The translations under genes and the position numbers were made by a program. The notes below the pieces were generated by a model that searched no databases, was not told the origin of the DNA, and saw only the letters and a list, made by a program, of their open reading frames with translations. 33,168 nucleotides of DNA, from contig JACRGQ010000031.1 of NCBI GenBank assembly GCA_016217735.1, forward strand, positions 1 to 33,168, read 5' to 3'. This document shows, one piece after another, positions 17,209 through 24,999 of this stretch (its first letter is position 1; each line of letters opens with the position of its first letter). The stretch comes from Nitrospinota bacterium (lineage in GTDB: Bacteria > Nitrospinota_A > UBA7883 > JACRGQ01).

Positions 17209-17321
17209 ATACAATAATGCCGTGCGCGCCTTAATCTGCCGAATAAAGCTGGAAAACCGCTATTATGATGATTACTATTGGAGCCGGTTCAAAAGCGGGA
17301 TAAAGGGAAACAGGATTTACA

Positions 17322-19511
17322 ATGAAGCGCGATAATCTTTCGGGTGATTTCTGGGGCGGCCTGACGGCCATGTTGATTGCCCTGCCCTCCGCCATCGCCT
17401 TTGGCGTCGCCATTTATTCCCCTTTTGGCGCTTCCTTTTCCGCGCAAGGGGCGATTGCGGGAATTCTTGGCGTGACGGCGCTTGGCCTTTTGGCCCCGGC
17501 GCTGGGCGGAACCAACCGCCTGATCACCGCCCCGTGCGCCCCGGCGGCGGCCGTTCTGACGGCGTTCGTCATCGAATACCTGCATAAAGGAAACGGCATT
17601 GAATCGGCCCTCCTGATGCTGGCCTTGTTGGGTTTGATCGCCGGAATTATTCAGGTCATCTTCGGGGCCGTCGGCCTTGGCACATTGATAAAATACATGC
17701 CGTACCCGGTCGTCAGCGGCTATCTCAGCGGCGTCGGTTTATACATTATCGCCAGCCAGGTGCCAAAATTCCTGGGGGTGCCTAAAAACGTCCATTTCTG
17801 GGAATCGCTCGCCTCGCTGAATTTATGGAATTGGGAGGGGATGGTGGTCGGCATGGTGACGATGGCGGCCATGCTGGGAGCCGCCAAAATCACCAAGGCC
17901 GTTCCGGCCGCCATAATTGCGCTGTTTGCCGGCATGCTTTCATATTTTCTGCTGGGGCTGGCGGACAGATCCTTGTTGACGCTTGCGGACAATCCCCTGG
18001 TTATCGGGCCTCTGGGCGGAGCGGGAGGCGGACTGGCGGAAGCCATAACCGGCCGCTGGCAGTCCTTTGGCGGCCTTCATCTGGCCGATTTCATGGGGCT
18101 GATGGAGCCGGCCATGACGCTGGCCGTGCTGCTTTCGATCGACACCCTTAAAACCTGCGTCGTTTTGGACAGCCTCACCAGTTCCCGGCACGACTCCAAC
18201 CGCGAGCTTGTGGCGCAAGGCGCCGGCAATATCGCATCGGCGGCGGTTGGGGGAATCCCCGGCGCGGGCACGATGGGGGCGACGCTGGTAAACATGTCAA
18301 GCGGCGCGTCGAGCCGCTTCTCGGGCATCATCGAGGGGATTTTGGCGCTCATCGCGTTTCTATTGCTGGGCGGCGTGATAGCCAGGGTGCCGATAGCCGC
18401 CTTGTCCGGCATTCTGATAGTAATCGGCTTTCGGATGATCGACAAACATACACTCGGCCTTTTGAAATCGCGCTCGACCGTCCTCGACTTTGCCGTGATC
18501 GCCGCGGTCGTCATCGTCTCGCTTACGGTAAGCCTGATCGCGGCCTCGGGCACCGGGGTCGTGCTTGCCGTCGCGTTGTTCATCCGCGAGCAGATCGGCG
18601 GCAGGGTCATCCGGAGCAAGACGTATGGCACCGAGATATCCTCCAAGCATATACGCCTGGAGAAGGAGATGGAGATACTGAAACAGCGCGGAAACCAGAT
18701 GGTGATCTTCGAATTGCAGGGGAGCCTCTTTTTCGGGACAACGGATCAGCTCTTTACCGCCATCGAGGAGGAGATAAAAACGCGAACCTACGTCATTTTG
18801 GACATGCGGCGCGTCCAAACGGTGGATATGACGGCCACGCATATGCTCGAACAGGTCAAGACCCGGCTCGCCGAACGCAACGGATTCCTGATTTTCAGCC
18901 AGATCCCCAAAAATATTCCAAGCGGAAAGGACATCCAGGAGTACTTTGACCAAGTGGGGCTGGTAAAATGGAAAAGCACGACAAGGGATTTCAACGAGCT
19001 TGACGCCGCCATTCAATGGGTGGAAGACCGCATCCTCAAGGGGGCCGCCGTGGAACGCGCCGAGGAAGAGCGCCTTAAGCTGCATGAACTGGAGCTTTTC
19101 AGGGGGCGGAAGGAAGAAACCCTGGCCGTCCTTGAGTCGCGGATGGAGAAGCGCTCGTTTAAGGCCGGCGAACGGATTTTTGCCTCCGGCGATCCCGGCG
19201 ACGAGCTTTTCCTGATACGAAGGGGGGAGGTTCGCATACTGCTTCCTTTGGATAAGAACCATACCCACCACATCGCCACATTCGGGCGGGGCACCTTTTT
19301 CGGCGAGATGTCTTTTCTGGACGGGAGCGCCCGGTCGGCGACCGCGCTCGCCTACACCGATTCCGATCTGTATGTGCTTTCGCGGAAAGCTTTTGACGAC
19401 CTCGCGGGGGACCACAAGATGGCCGCGATCAACCTGCTGGACGGCCTTGCGCGGCTGCTGGCAAGCCGGTTGCGCTACGCAAACGCCGAAATGCACGCCC
19501 TGCGGTCATAA
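17322..19511 (+). CDS. SulP-family anion transporter fused to STAS and cyclic-nucleotide-binding domains
   Basis: The 729-residue inner-membrane protein has a SulP core (about 1-430; roughly 10-14 hydrophobic helices starting GDFWGGLTAMLIALPSAIAFGVA), a STAS domain (about 450-570, with MVIFELQGSLFFGTTDQL and VILDMRRVQTVDMTA), a charged linker (ERAEEERLKLHELELFRGRKEE), and a cNMP-binding domain (about 590-715, ERIFASGDPGDELFLIRRGEVRI and GTFFGEMSFLDGSARSATA with the conserved Glu and Arg of the phosphate cassette). SulP proteins move sulfate, bicarbonate or carboxylates; the substrate is not evident. The cNMP module probably gates transport. ATG 17322 has AGGA a few bases upstream. It is transcribed alone, divergent from hemB. 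Confidence 0.92.
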   Translation: MKRDNLSGDFWGGLTAMLIALPSAIAFGVAIYSPFGASFSAQGAIAGILGVTALGLLAPALGGTNRLITAPCAPAAAVLTAFVIEYLHKGNGIESALLMLALLGLIAGIIQVIFGAVGLGTLIKYMPYPVVSGYLSGVGLYIIASQVPKFLGVPKNVHFWESLASLNLWNWEGMVVGMVTMAAMLGAAKITKAVPAAIIALFAGMLSYFLLGLADRSLLTLADNPLVIGPLGGAGGGLAEAITGRWQSFGGLHLADFMGLMEPAMTLAVLLSIDTLKTCVVLDSLTSSRHDSNRELVAQGAGNIASAAVGGIPGAGTMGATLVNMSSGASSRFSGIIEGILALIAFLLLGGVIARVPIAALSGILIVIGFRMIDKHTLGLLKSRSTVLDFAVIAAVVIVSLTVSLIAASGTGVVLAVALFIREQIGGRVIRSKTYGTEISSKHIRLEKEMEILKQRGNQMVIFELQGSLFFGTTDQLFTAIEEEIKTRTYVILDMRRVQTVDMTATHMLEQVKTRLAERNGFLIFSQIPKNIPSGKDIQEYFDQVGLVKWKSTTRDFNELDAAIQWVEDRILKGAAVERAEEERLKLHELELFRGRKEETLAVLESRMEKRSFKAGERIFASGDPGDELFLIRRGEVRILLPLDKNHTHHIATFGRGTFFGEMSFLDGSARSATALAYTDSDLYVLSRKAFDDLAGDHKMAAINLLDGLARLLASRLRYANAEMHALRS

Positions 19512-19616
19512 GAAAGCGCTTTTTCAGTCGCCCGATGGCTCCTATTTTAATGGTCAATCTGACCGGCAGTTTGAGGAGGCGGGTTTGAGAGCGGGGCAAC
19601 CTGTAATGTTTTAGAG

Positions 19617-19627
19617 GTGAGCGTCAC
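19617..19627. promoter_or_regulatory. Candidate operator of the small HTH gene
   Basis: GTGA-GCG-TCAC is an inverted repeat 35 bases upstream of the HTH start codon, with TATGAT (a possible -10) at 19637-19642. Autoregulation is a guess from position. The rest of the 19512-19661 gap shows only the short palindrome AAAGCGCTTT near its start. Confidence 0.25.
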
Positions 19628-19661
19628 TAATTTGGGTATGATGTTGAACATGGGAGGCGCA

Positions 19662-19892
19662 ATGGGTGACGGGATAATAAAAGGAATCGCACTGAGGAGG
19701 GCGAAGAGCAAAGCATTTCTCGCTTTGAAGGGCCGGGGATTCACGTTGACGGACGTCGCGGATTCGCTCGGCTACTCGGTATCCTACATACACCATGTCG
19801 TGGCCGGCCGGATGAGAAACGCTGGCGTCGAACACGCGATAGCTAAAGCCACCGGCAAAAAAAGGGCGGAACTGTTCAAGGCGGAAAGGTGA
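19662..19892 (+). CDS. Small helix-turn-helix DNA-binding protein (Ner/Nlp-like)
   Basis: The 76-residue protein has a basic N terminus (IALRRAKSKAF) and a helix-turn-helix: ALKGRGFTLTDVADSLGYSVSYIHHVVAGR, then VEHAIAKATGKKRAELF. The order (LkkrG.tL.dla...G.S.s.i...l, then e..iA.alg......lf) resembles Mu Ner and related Nlp regulators, so it may be a phage-derived repressor or a domesticated regulator. ATG 19662 is chosen because GGGAGG lies 4 bases before it; upstream in-frame ATG and GTG codons back to 19617 lack a ribosome site. It stands between the SulP gene and the NPC/cytochrome cluster, all on the same strand, and could control that cluster, which is untested. Confidence 0.7.
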   Translation: MGDGIIKGIALRRAKSKAFLALKGRGFTLTDVADSLGYSVSYIHHVVAGRMRNAGVEHAIAKATGKKRAELFKAER

Positions 19893-19910
19893 AAATCAGA
19901 AATAATCCCG

Positions 19911-20008
19911 GCGGGCTGGAACCAGCCCGCGCCGTATTTATCCATAGGGAAGATTTTAACAATGGCGATGATTCTCCCCTTTCCGTCTTACCGGGGCTAA
20001 CGCCCCGG
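19911..20008 (+). terminator. Two perfect hairpins before the NPC/cytochrome cluster
   Basis: GCGGGCTGG-AA-CCAGCCCGC (19911-19930) lies 18 bases after the HTH stop; CCGGGGC-TAAC-GCCCCGG lies at 19991-20008. Neither has a long T-run, so termination is possible but not certain. They separate the HTH gene from the cluster. Confidence 0.45.
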
Positions 20009-20056
20009 CGGACGGCGGGAACTAAAACATAATAAAAATAAAGGATGGAAGTCAGG

Positions 20057-20562
20057 ATGAAAAAAAGCTGTTTCTGTTTCTTGCGGGGCTGTTTTTGGCC
20101 GTGGGGATAAGCGGCGACGCCTTCGCCGGACCGGGTAATCCCTGCGGGAAGAATCCGTGCGCCGCAAAAAATCCCTGTGGCGTGAAAAACCCTTGCGGGG
20201 CGAATCCCTGCGCCGCCAACCCGTGCGCCAAGGGGCAAAACAAGCCGATCCGCAACACCCATATCACCGACTACAAAAAGCTTGTGACCATGGGGGAGCG
20301 CCTCTGGAATGACGAAAAACTCGGCACGAGCGGTCTTTCCTGCATGTCGTGCCACGCCGATCATGAACATTTGAACCTCAACAAGGTAAAAGGATGGCCG
20401 CATTTCGTAAAAATGACCGGCGACATCGTTACGCTGGATCAAATGGTCAATTACTGCATGATAAACCCGATTGCGGGAGATCCGCTTGACCCGAACTCCA
20501 TCGAAATGACCGCCATGACCGCCTATTACCGGCAGTATGCGGCATCCTTCAAAAAGAAATAA
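20057..20562 (+). CDS. Exported monohaem cytochrome c with N-terminal Asn-Pro-Cys repeats (start codon out of frame)
   Basis: The body encodes a signal peptide core (KKLFLFLAGLFLAVGISGDAFA), six NPC repeats (NPCGK, NPCAAK, NPCGVK, NPCGA, NPCAA, NPCAK), then a c-type cytochrome domain: GERLWNDEKLGTSGLSCMSCHADHEH with one CxxCH (20341-20355) and Met residues near the end that could serve as sixth haem ligand. The corrected protein is about 168 residues and periplasmic. The only plausible start, ATG 20057, is followed by A7; one more A would join it to the signal peptide, whereas as written that frame stops at 20108. No in-frame ATG or GTG precedes the signal core, and TTG 20095 falls inside it. 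This may be a sequence error, phase variation or polymerase slippage. It is followed by the second NPC gene and a pentahaem cytochrome. Confidence 0.7.
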
Positions 20563-20589
20563 TGGATGGAAACGGCGCATGGTGCGTCC

Positions 20590-20598
20590 TGATATAAT
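20590..20598 (+). promoter_or_regulatory. Extended -10 promoter of the second NPC gene
   Basis: TGATATAAT is an extended -10 (TG-N-TATAAT) without a recognisable -35. Transcription would start near 20605, giving a leader of about 20 bases that contains the ribosome site AAAGGGA (20609-20615) for ATG 20624. Confidence 0.55.
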
Positions 20599-20623
20599 CG
20601 GTTTTATGAAAGGGAAAATTGAA

Positions 20624-20878
20624 ATGAAACGCATGACGAAACTGTTTGTTGCGGCGGTTCTAGCCTCCGCCATCGGCCTGGCCGGCACGCCCGCGTGGGC
20701 CGAGGGGAAGAACCCCTGCGGTAAGAACCCGTGCGCCGCGAAGAATCCCTGCGCCGCGAAAAACCCGTGCGCGGCGAATCCCTGTTCAATGAAGGGAATG
20801 AAACACGACAAGCAGGGAAAAACGAAAAACCCCTGCGCGAAGAATCCGTGCGCCAAGAACCCTTGCGGCAAAAAATAA
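20624..20878 (+). CDS. Small exported protein made of Asn-Pro-Cys repeats
   Basis: The 84-residue precursor starts at ATG 20624, with AAAGGGA 8 bases upstream. MKRMTKLFVAAVLASAIGLAGTPAWA is a signal peptide with an AWA cleavage site. The mature part, about 58 residues, is almost only NPC units: four or five NPC(G/A)(A)K repeats, a spacer SMKGMKHDKQGKTK, then three more, giving eight cysteines, all in NPC, with many lysines and no acidic cluster. There is no haem motif. The regular thiols suggest metal binding or a disulfide-linked scaffold, by inference. The same unit forms the N terminus of the cytochrome just upstream, so the two genes probably share origin and role. Its last codons overlap the start of the pentahaem cytochrome in another frame. 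Confidence 0.75.
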   Translation: MKRMTKLFVAAVLASAIGLAGTPAWAEGKNPCGKNPCAAKNPCAAKNPCAANPCSMKGMKHDKQGKTKNPCAKNPCAKNPCGKK

Positions 20879-22020
20879 GCTTCTTCGCATTTATCCTTTT
20901 ATCGGGAATTGCGCTCTCCCCCCTGTCTTCCACCGGGGGAGAGCCTTCCCTTTCAGGGCACTGGCATCGTCCCGCGCCCGCCGGAAAGGGTGATTTTTCA
21001 CTTTATCCCCAAAGTTGCGGCTCCTGTCATACCACGCAATACGAGGGGTGGAAGGAATCGCTCCATGCCAAAGCGGTGGGTCCGGGATTGCTGGGCCAAC
21101 TGGATGTTGGAGAATATCCTGAGACCGCGCTTTCATGTTATACCTGCCACGCGCCCCTTCTGGAGCAGCAGGAAGTTCAGGAAAAGGAAAACGAAAAATA
21201 TCATCCAAACCGCCGCTTCGATGCGGCATTGCAAAAATCAGGCGTAAGCTGCGCGGCATGTCACATACGTAACGGCAAAGTGGTTGGACCGCCCCCATCA
21301 GGCGGGCTGAAAACAGCAAAAGCTGATATAGGCAAACACGGCAAATCAGAATCGCGCGATTTTTTCCAAAAATCGGAATTCTGCGCCGCGTGCCACCAAT
21401 TGGATGAAGGTTACAGCCTCAACGGGAAGTTACTTACAAACACCTACCGCGAATGGAAGCAAAGCGCGTGGGCGCAACAGGGGGTGCGGTGCCAGAGCTG
21501 CCATATGCCGGATCGTGCCCATCTTTTCAAAGGCATTCATGATAAAGAAATGACGCTTCGCGCGGTCGACATCTCCATTTCGCGGGAGGGAGGCCCGGCG
21601 AAATTGACCATTTCAAACATTGGCGCGGGACATTATTTCCCGACCTATGTCACGCCGCTTATTGCAATAAAAGCGTTTTCCGTGGATACGTCGGGAAAAA
21701 CCATTGCCGGATCGCAGAGAGAGGATTTTATCGGCCGCAAAGTAAGCATCGATCTTGAAAAAGAGGAGTTTGATACCCGTATCCCTCCCAACGGAACCCA
21801 TCAGTTCGTCTACGTTGGAGCAACGGCTGGAACAGCAACCGTTTTATTTGAAGTATGGGTTTATCCCGATCAATTCTATTACAACCTTTTTAAATCATTG
21901 CTGGAGGGCAACAGCGCCTCCGACCCGGAGCTTATCAAGCAAGCGATGGGAAATGCAAAATCCACCCCCTATCTCTTGTGGAAAGGGGAAGCGGCGGTGA
22001 AAAGCCGGACAAAGCAATAA
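20848..22020 (+). CDS. Exported pentahaem cytochrome c (cytochrome c554-like)
   Basis: A non-ATG start must be used: GTG 20848 (MRQEPLRQK, a possible GAAG upstream) or TTG 20863 (MRQK), both inside the end of the second NPC gene. Either precedes a signal peptide (ISFFAFILLSGIALSPLSS). Five CxxCH haem sites follow: CGSCH, CYTCH, CAACH, CAACH, CQSCH. The context of the first (SCGSCHTTQYEGWKESLHAKA) is typical of the cytochrome c554 family, which passes electrons in the periplasm. The C-terminal 160 residues lack haem sites and look like a beta-rich domain (NIGAGHYFPTYVTPLIAIKAF) seen behind such haem clusters. There are about 390 residues from GTG. It is the last gene of the three-gene redox cluster; directly after its stop begins a decayed region. 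Confidence 0.85.
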   Translation: MRQEPLRQKISFFAFILLSGIALSPLSSTGGEPSLSGHWHRPAPAGKGDFSLYPQSCGSCHTTQYEGWKESLHAKAVGPGLLGQLDVGEYPETALSCYTCHAPLLEQQEVQEKENEKYHPNRRFDAALQKSGVSCAACHIRNGKVVGPPPSGGLKTAKADIGKHGKSESRDFFQKSEFCAACHQLDEGYSLNGKLLTNTYREWKQSAWAQQGVRCQSCHMPDRAHLFKGIHDKEMTLRAVDISISREGGPAKLTISNIGAGHYFPTYVTPLIAIKAFSVDTSGKTIAGSQREDFIGRKVSIDLEKEEFDTRIPPNGTHQFVYVGATAGTATVLFEVWVYPDQFYYNLFKSLLEGNSASDPELIKQAMGNAKSTPYLLWKGEAAVKSRTKQ

Positions 22021-22146
22021 ACCCATGTTACCCGGATGGAAACCGGACAGATGACGTTGAAACCAATGGTCGAGGCGTCCTACCCGCTGGAAGACGGGCT
22101 TGCCGCGTTCGGGCATGCCGCCGCGATGAAAGTGCTGGTCGGCTGA
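22021..22146 (+). pseudogene. 3' remnant of a zinc-type (MDR) alcohol dehydrogenase
   Basis: The frame directly after the cytochrome stop reads METGQMTLKPMVEASYPLED, GLAAFGHAAAMKVLVG and stops at 22144-22146. This matches the C-terminal end of medium-chain dehydrogenases ('..sG.i..kPli...ypLe...eAf..a....KvlL'). Only about 40 of 340 residues remain, with no catalytic or nucleotide-binding part. The TGA overlaps the ATG of an lgt remnant (TGATG), so an old operon junction is kept while both genes are lost. Confidence 0.6.
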
Positions 22147-22262
22147 TGTTTCCGGTAATACTGCAAATCGGCCCGTTGAAACTCTTCACCTACGGCCTGA
22201 TGGCGGCCATCGGTCTGTTAGTAGGAGTAACGCTTGCCGCCCGCCGCGCGGAAAAAGAGTGA
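22146..22262 (+). pseudogene. lgt: 5' remnant of lgt (prolipoprotein diacylglyceryl transferase)
   Basis: The 38 residues MFPVILQIGPLKLFTYGLMA..GVTLAARRAEKE are the typical first helix of Lgt ('mfPvlf.iGpf.iysYGlm...g...g..l..rrakkeg'), after which a stop ends the frame. Full Lgt is about 260-280 residues, so this is not functional; a complete copy must exist elsewhere if lipoproteins such as the S41 protease are matured. The fragment adjoins a dispersed repeat at 22272. Confidence 0.7.
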
Positions 22263-22271
22263 TCAGGGCCA

Positions 22272-22290
22272 GGTCTTGCTTTGTAGCATT
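22272..22290 (-). repeat. Dispersed 19-bp repeat, copy 1
   Basis: The minus strand reads AATGCTACAAAGCAAGACC, identical to plus-strand 29338-29356. The 22263-22508 gap otherwise holds a GGCCTATAGGCC palindrome (22310-22321), the hairpin at 22401 and no gene. Confidence 0.7.
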
Positions 22291-22400
22291 GGGCGGTAGG
22301 CATGGCGGCGGCCTATAGGCCATTTCCGCGGCGGTTTGTGCGCGTCTGGCTCCGCCAGCTCCGCCGCTCCCTGATTGTCTACTCTGTCAACGCGGGAAAG

Positions 22401-22438
22401 TCGGCCCCCCCGCCTTCGCGGGGGCAGGATCGGGCCGA
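22401..22438. repeat. Nested GC hairpin in the decayed island
   Basis: An outer 7-bp stem TCGGCCC/GGGCCGA encloses a 7-bp stem CCCCCGC/GCGGGGG with loop CTTC. It resembles the GC-rich dispersed intergenic repeats of other bacterial genomes. It could also end transcription of the toxin gene on the minus strand. Confidence 0.5.
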
Positions 22439-22508
22439 TGTACTAAAGTCCCCCCTTAAAGGCTGGCGGGGAACGGGGTGGGATTTTAGGCGCGGCATTC
22501 CGGCCTCC

Positions 22509-22811
22509 CTACGATTCCTTCGCCATGTTTTCAATCCAATATCGCGGTTCGCGGTGAAGATGCGCAACCGCGACCACAAAGATTGTGTCGGAATCCATGC
22601 CGTAAATAATCCCATAAGGGAACCGGGAGAACAAACAGCGCCGAAGACCTTCCTCGATTTCCACGCACGAAAAAGGAAACGCCACGGCCCTTCTGATAAC
22701 CTTATCCAGATCGTCGAGAAATTGCGTATCCAATCCGGCCGATTGGGATGCATACCAAGCCACGGCGTCATCAACCTCAAATTGCGCGGGTTTGAGGAAG
22801 CGTACTTTCAT
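22509..22811 (-). CDS. ParE/RelE-superfamily toxin
   Basis: The 100-residue protein shows the ParE-type order: MKVRFLKPAQFEVDDAVAWY, a long two-helix section (GLDTQFLDDLDKVIRRAVAFPF), then RRCLFSRFPYGIIYGMD, IFVVAVAHLHREPRYW. The 'rr.l...FPygi.Y' strand and the terminal 'aHlhR.P.yW' are usual for this group of toxins. ParE members poison gyrase, RelE members cut mRNA; which applies is not clear from sequence. ATG 22811 overlaps the antitoxin stop as ATGA. The pair sits in the decayed island between the cytochrome and gatC, typical of mobile toxin-antitoxin modules. Confidence 0.88.
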   Translation of the reverse strand: MKVRFLKPAQFEVDDAVAWYASQSAGLDTQFLDDLDKVIRRAVAFPFSCVEIEEGLRRCLFSRFPYGIIYGMDSDTIFVVAVAHLHREPRYWIENMAKES

Positions 22812-23029
22812 GCGATGCGATGTTTGTCCATGACTTGACCATAGGGGACCGTTTCCATTTTGCCCTGCTTATGCGCCTGCCAGCGCCTGCGAGCCTCGTC
22901 CGCCCAAATCCGGTCAATTTCCGGGTCTGGCCTGTCGAGCTGCAGAAGGATGGAATCCACCAGTTCAATCTTCTCAATATCCGGCAAAGATTTGATCTTT
23001 ACCGCAAGCTCGTCCCTGATCGTTCCCAT
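22808..23029 (-). CDS. Addiction-module antitoxin (Unstab_antitox type)
   Basis: This is a 73-residue protein, MGTIRDELAVKIKSLPDIEKIELVDSILLQLD, then PEIDRIWADEARRRWQAHKQGKMETVPYGQVM. It follows the pattern of 'putative addiction module component' proteins: a helical N terminus with 'l..Lp..er..lv..ll..ld' and a C-terminal 'W..Ea.rR......G....v....v' that grips the toxin. GGAG lies 8 bases before ATG 23029. It is the first gene of the pair and overlaps the toxin by 4 bases. Its promoter overlaps neither gatC nor the microprotein. Confidence 0.85.
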   Translation of the reverse strand: MGTIRDELAVKIKSLPDIEKIELVDSILLQLDRPDPEIDRIWADEARRRWQAHKQGKMETVPYGQVMDKHRIA

Positions 23030-23051
23030 AAATATTTCTCCTGGCTTCCAT

Positions 23052-23080
23052 AGTACAAGATAGTTTCACGGCTTGTCCAA
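23052..23080 (-). promoter_or_regulatory. Candidate promoter of the second toxin-antitoxin pair
   Basis: On the minus strand TTGGAC (23080-23075), 17 bases, TGTACT (23057-23052), about 22 bases before the antitoxin ATG. TACTAT, two bases further on, is an alternative -10. Confidence 0.4.
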
Positions 23081-23107
23081 CTCAAGCTGGTTTTTGCCGC
23101 GCTCCCC

Positions 23108-23116
23108 TGATATACT
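23108..23116 (+). promoter_or_regulatory. Extended -10 promoter of the microprotein-gatC-gatA operon
   Basis: TGATATACT has the TG-N extension and a good -10, and no clear -35. The expected start near 23123 gives a leader of about 36 bases with GGAGAGAGA (23145-23153) before ATG 23159. Confidence 0.55.
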
Positions 23117-23158
23117 CCTGCAACACCAAAACACTCATTGCGATGGAGAGAGACCGAT

Positions 23159-23230
23159 ATGCCTAGCCCGACAAAGAAAAAGAAACTGAAAAAACGCTGG
23201 CGCTCGAAGAAAGCTTCCCACCGGAAATAA
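23159..23230 (+). CDS. 23-residue highly basic microprotein coupled to gatC
   Basis: ATG 23159 follows GGAGAGAGA at a 10-base spacing and encodes [23 protein letters not shown]: 14 of 23 residues are Lys, Arg or His and none is acidic. Its TAA overlaps the gatC ATG (TAATG), so gatC translation would depend on ribosomes ending here. It could be a nucleic-acid- or ribosome-binding peptide, or a leader peptide whose translation sets gatC output. I recognise no family. It was found by reading the leader; the good ribosome site, the promoter just upstream and the exact stop-start overlap argue that it is translated. Confidence 0.55.
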   Translation: MPSPTKKKKLKKRWRSKKASHRK

Positions 23231-23514
23231 TGCTTACCGCCGAAGAAGTCTTGAAGGTGGCCAAACTGGCCAACCTCAGGATCAGCGAACGGGAGGTGGC
23301 GAAGACGGCCCACGACCTCTCCGCCATCCTCGGCCACATCGAGCAACTGGGCAAACTCAATACGGCCGACGTGCCGCCGACCAGCCACGTGATCGGGGTG
23401 GAGAACGTCTTCCGCGAAGACGCCGTCACCGCGCACTTCGACCACGCCAAGTCGCTGGCAAACGCGCCGGCCCAGGCGAAAAACTACTTTTCCGTCCCCC
23501 GCATCATCGAATAG
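23230..23514 (+). CDS. gatC: Asp-tRNA(Asn)/Glu-tRNA(Gln) amidotransferase subunit C
   Basis: GatC is the small stabilising subunit of GatCAB, which converts misacylated Glu-tRNA(Gln) or Asp-tRNA(Asn) to the amide forms. The 94-residue protein starts [23 protein letters not shown] and shows the usual 'L..il.hieqL..ldt..V.pt.hv' and 'lReD.v' elements and a C-terminal 'yF.VPriIe'. ATG 23230 shares its A with the microprotein's stop. gatA follows after 8 bases; gatB is not in the window. Its presence implies that the cell lacks GlnRS, AsnRS or both. Confidence 0.93.
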   Translation: MLTAEEVLKVAKLANLRISEREVAKTAHDLSAILGHIEQLGKLNTADVPPTSHVIGVENVFREDAVTAHFDHAKSLANAPAQAKNYFSVPRIIE

Positions 23515-23522
23515 GCGGGCGC

Positions 23523-24992
<1,470 letters not shown>

Positions 24993-24999
24993 TTTTCAC

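Noticed and set aside
16161-17234. 357-codon plus-strand frame opposite hemB
   Set aside because: A shadow of hemB, His/Arg-rich, without motifs.
20150-20230. NPC-coding repeats as a CRISPR or DNA repeat array
   Set aside because: The units are 12-18 bases, vary at synonymous positions and follow codon phase, so they are protein repeats.
20731-20847. Longer N terminus for the pentahaem cytochrome (MRREESLRREKP...)
   Set aside because: It is only the NPC-repeat coding sequence read in another frame and would bury the signal peptide.
22302-22838. 178-codon plus-strand frame across the decayed island
   Set aside because: It runs antisense through the ParE-type toxin gene, which has a clear family match and coupled antitoxin.
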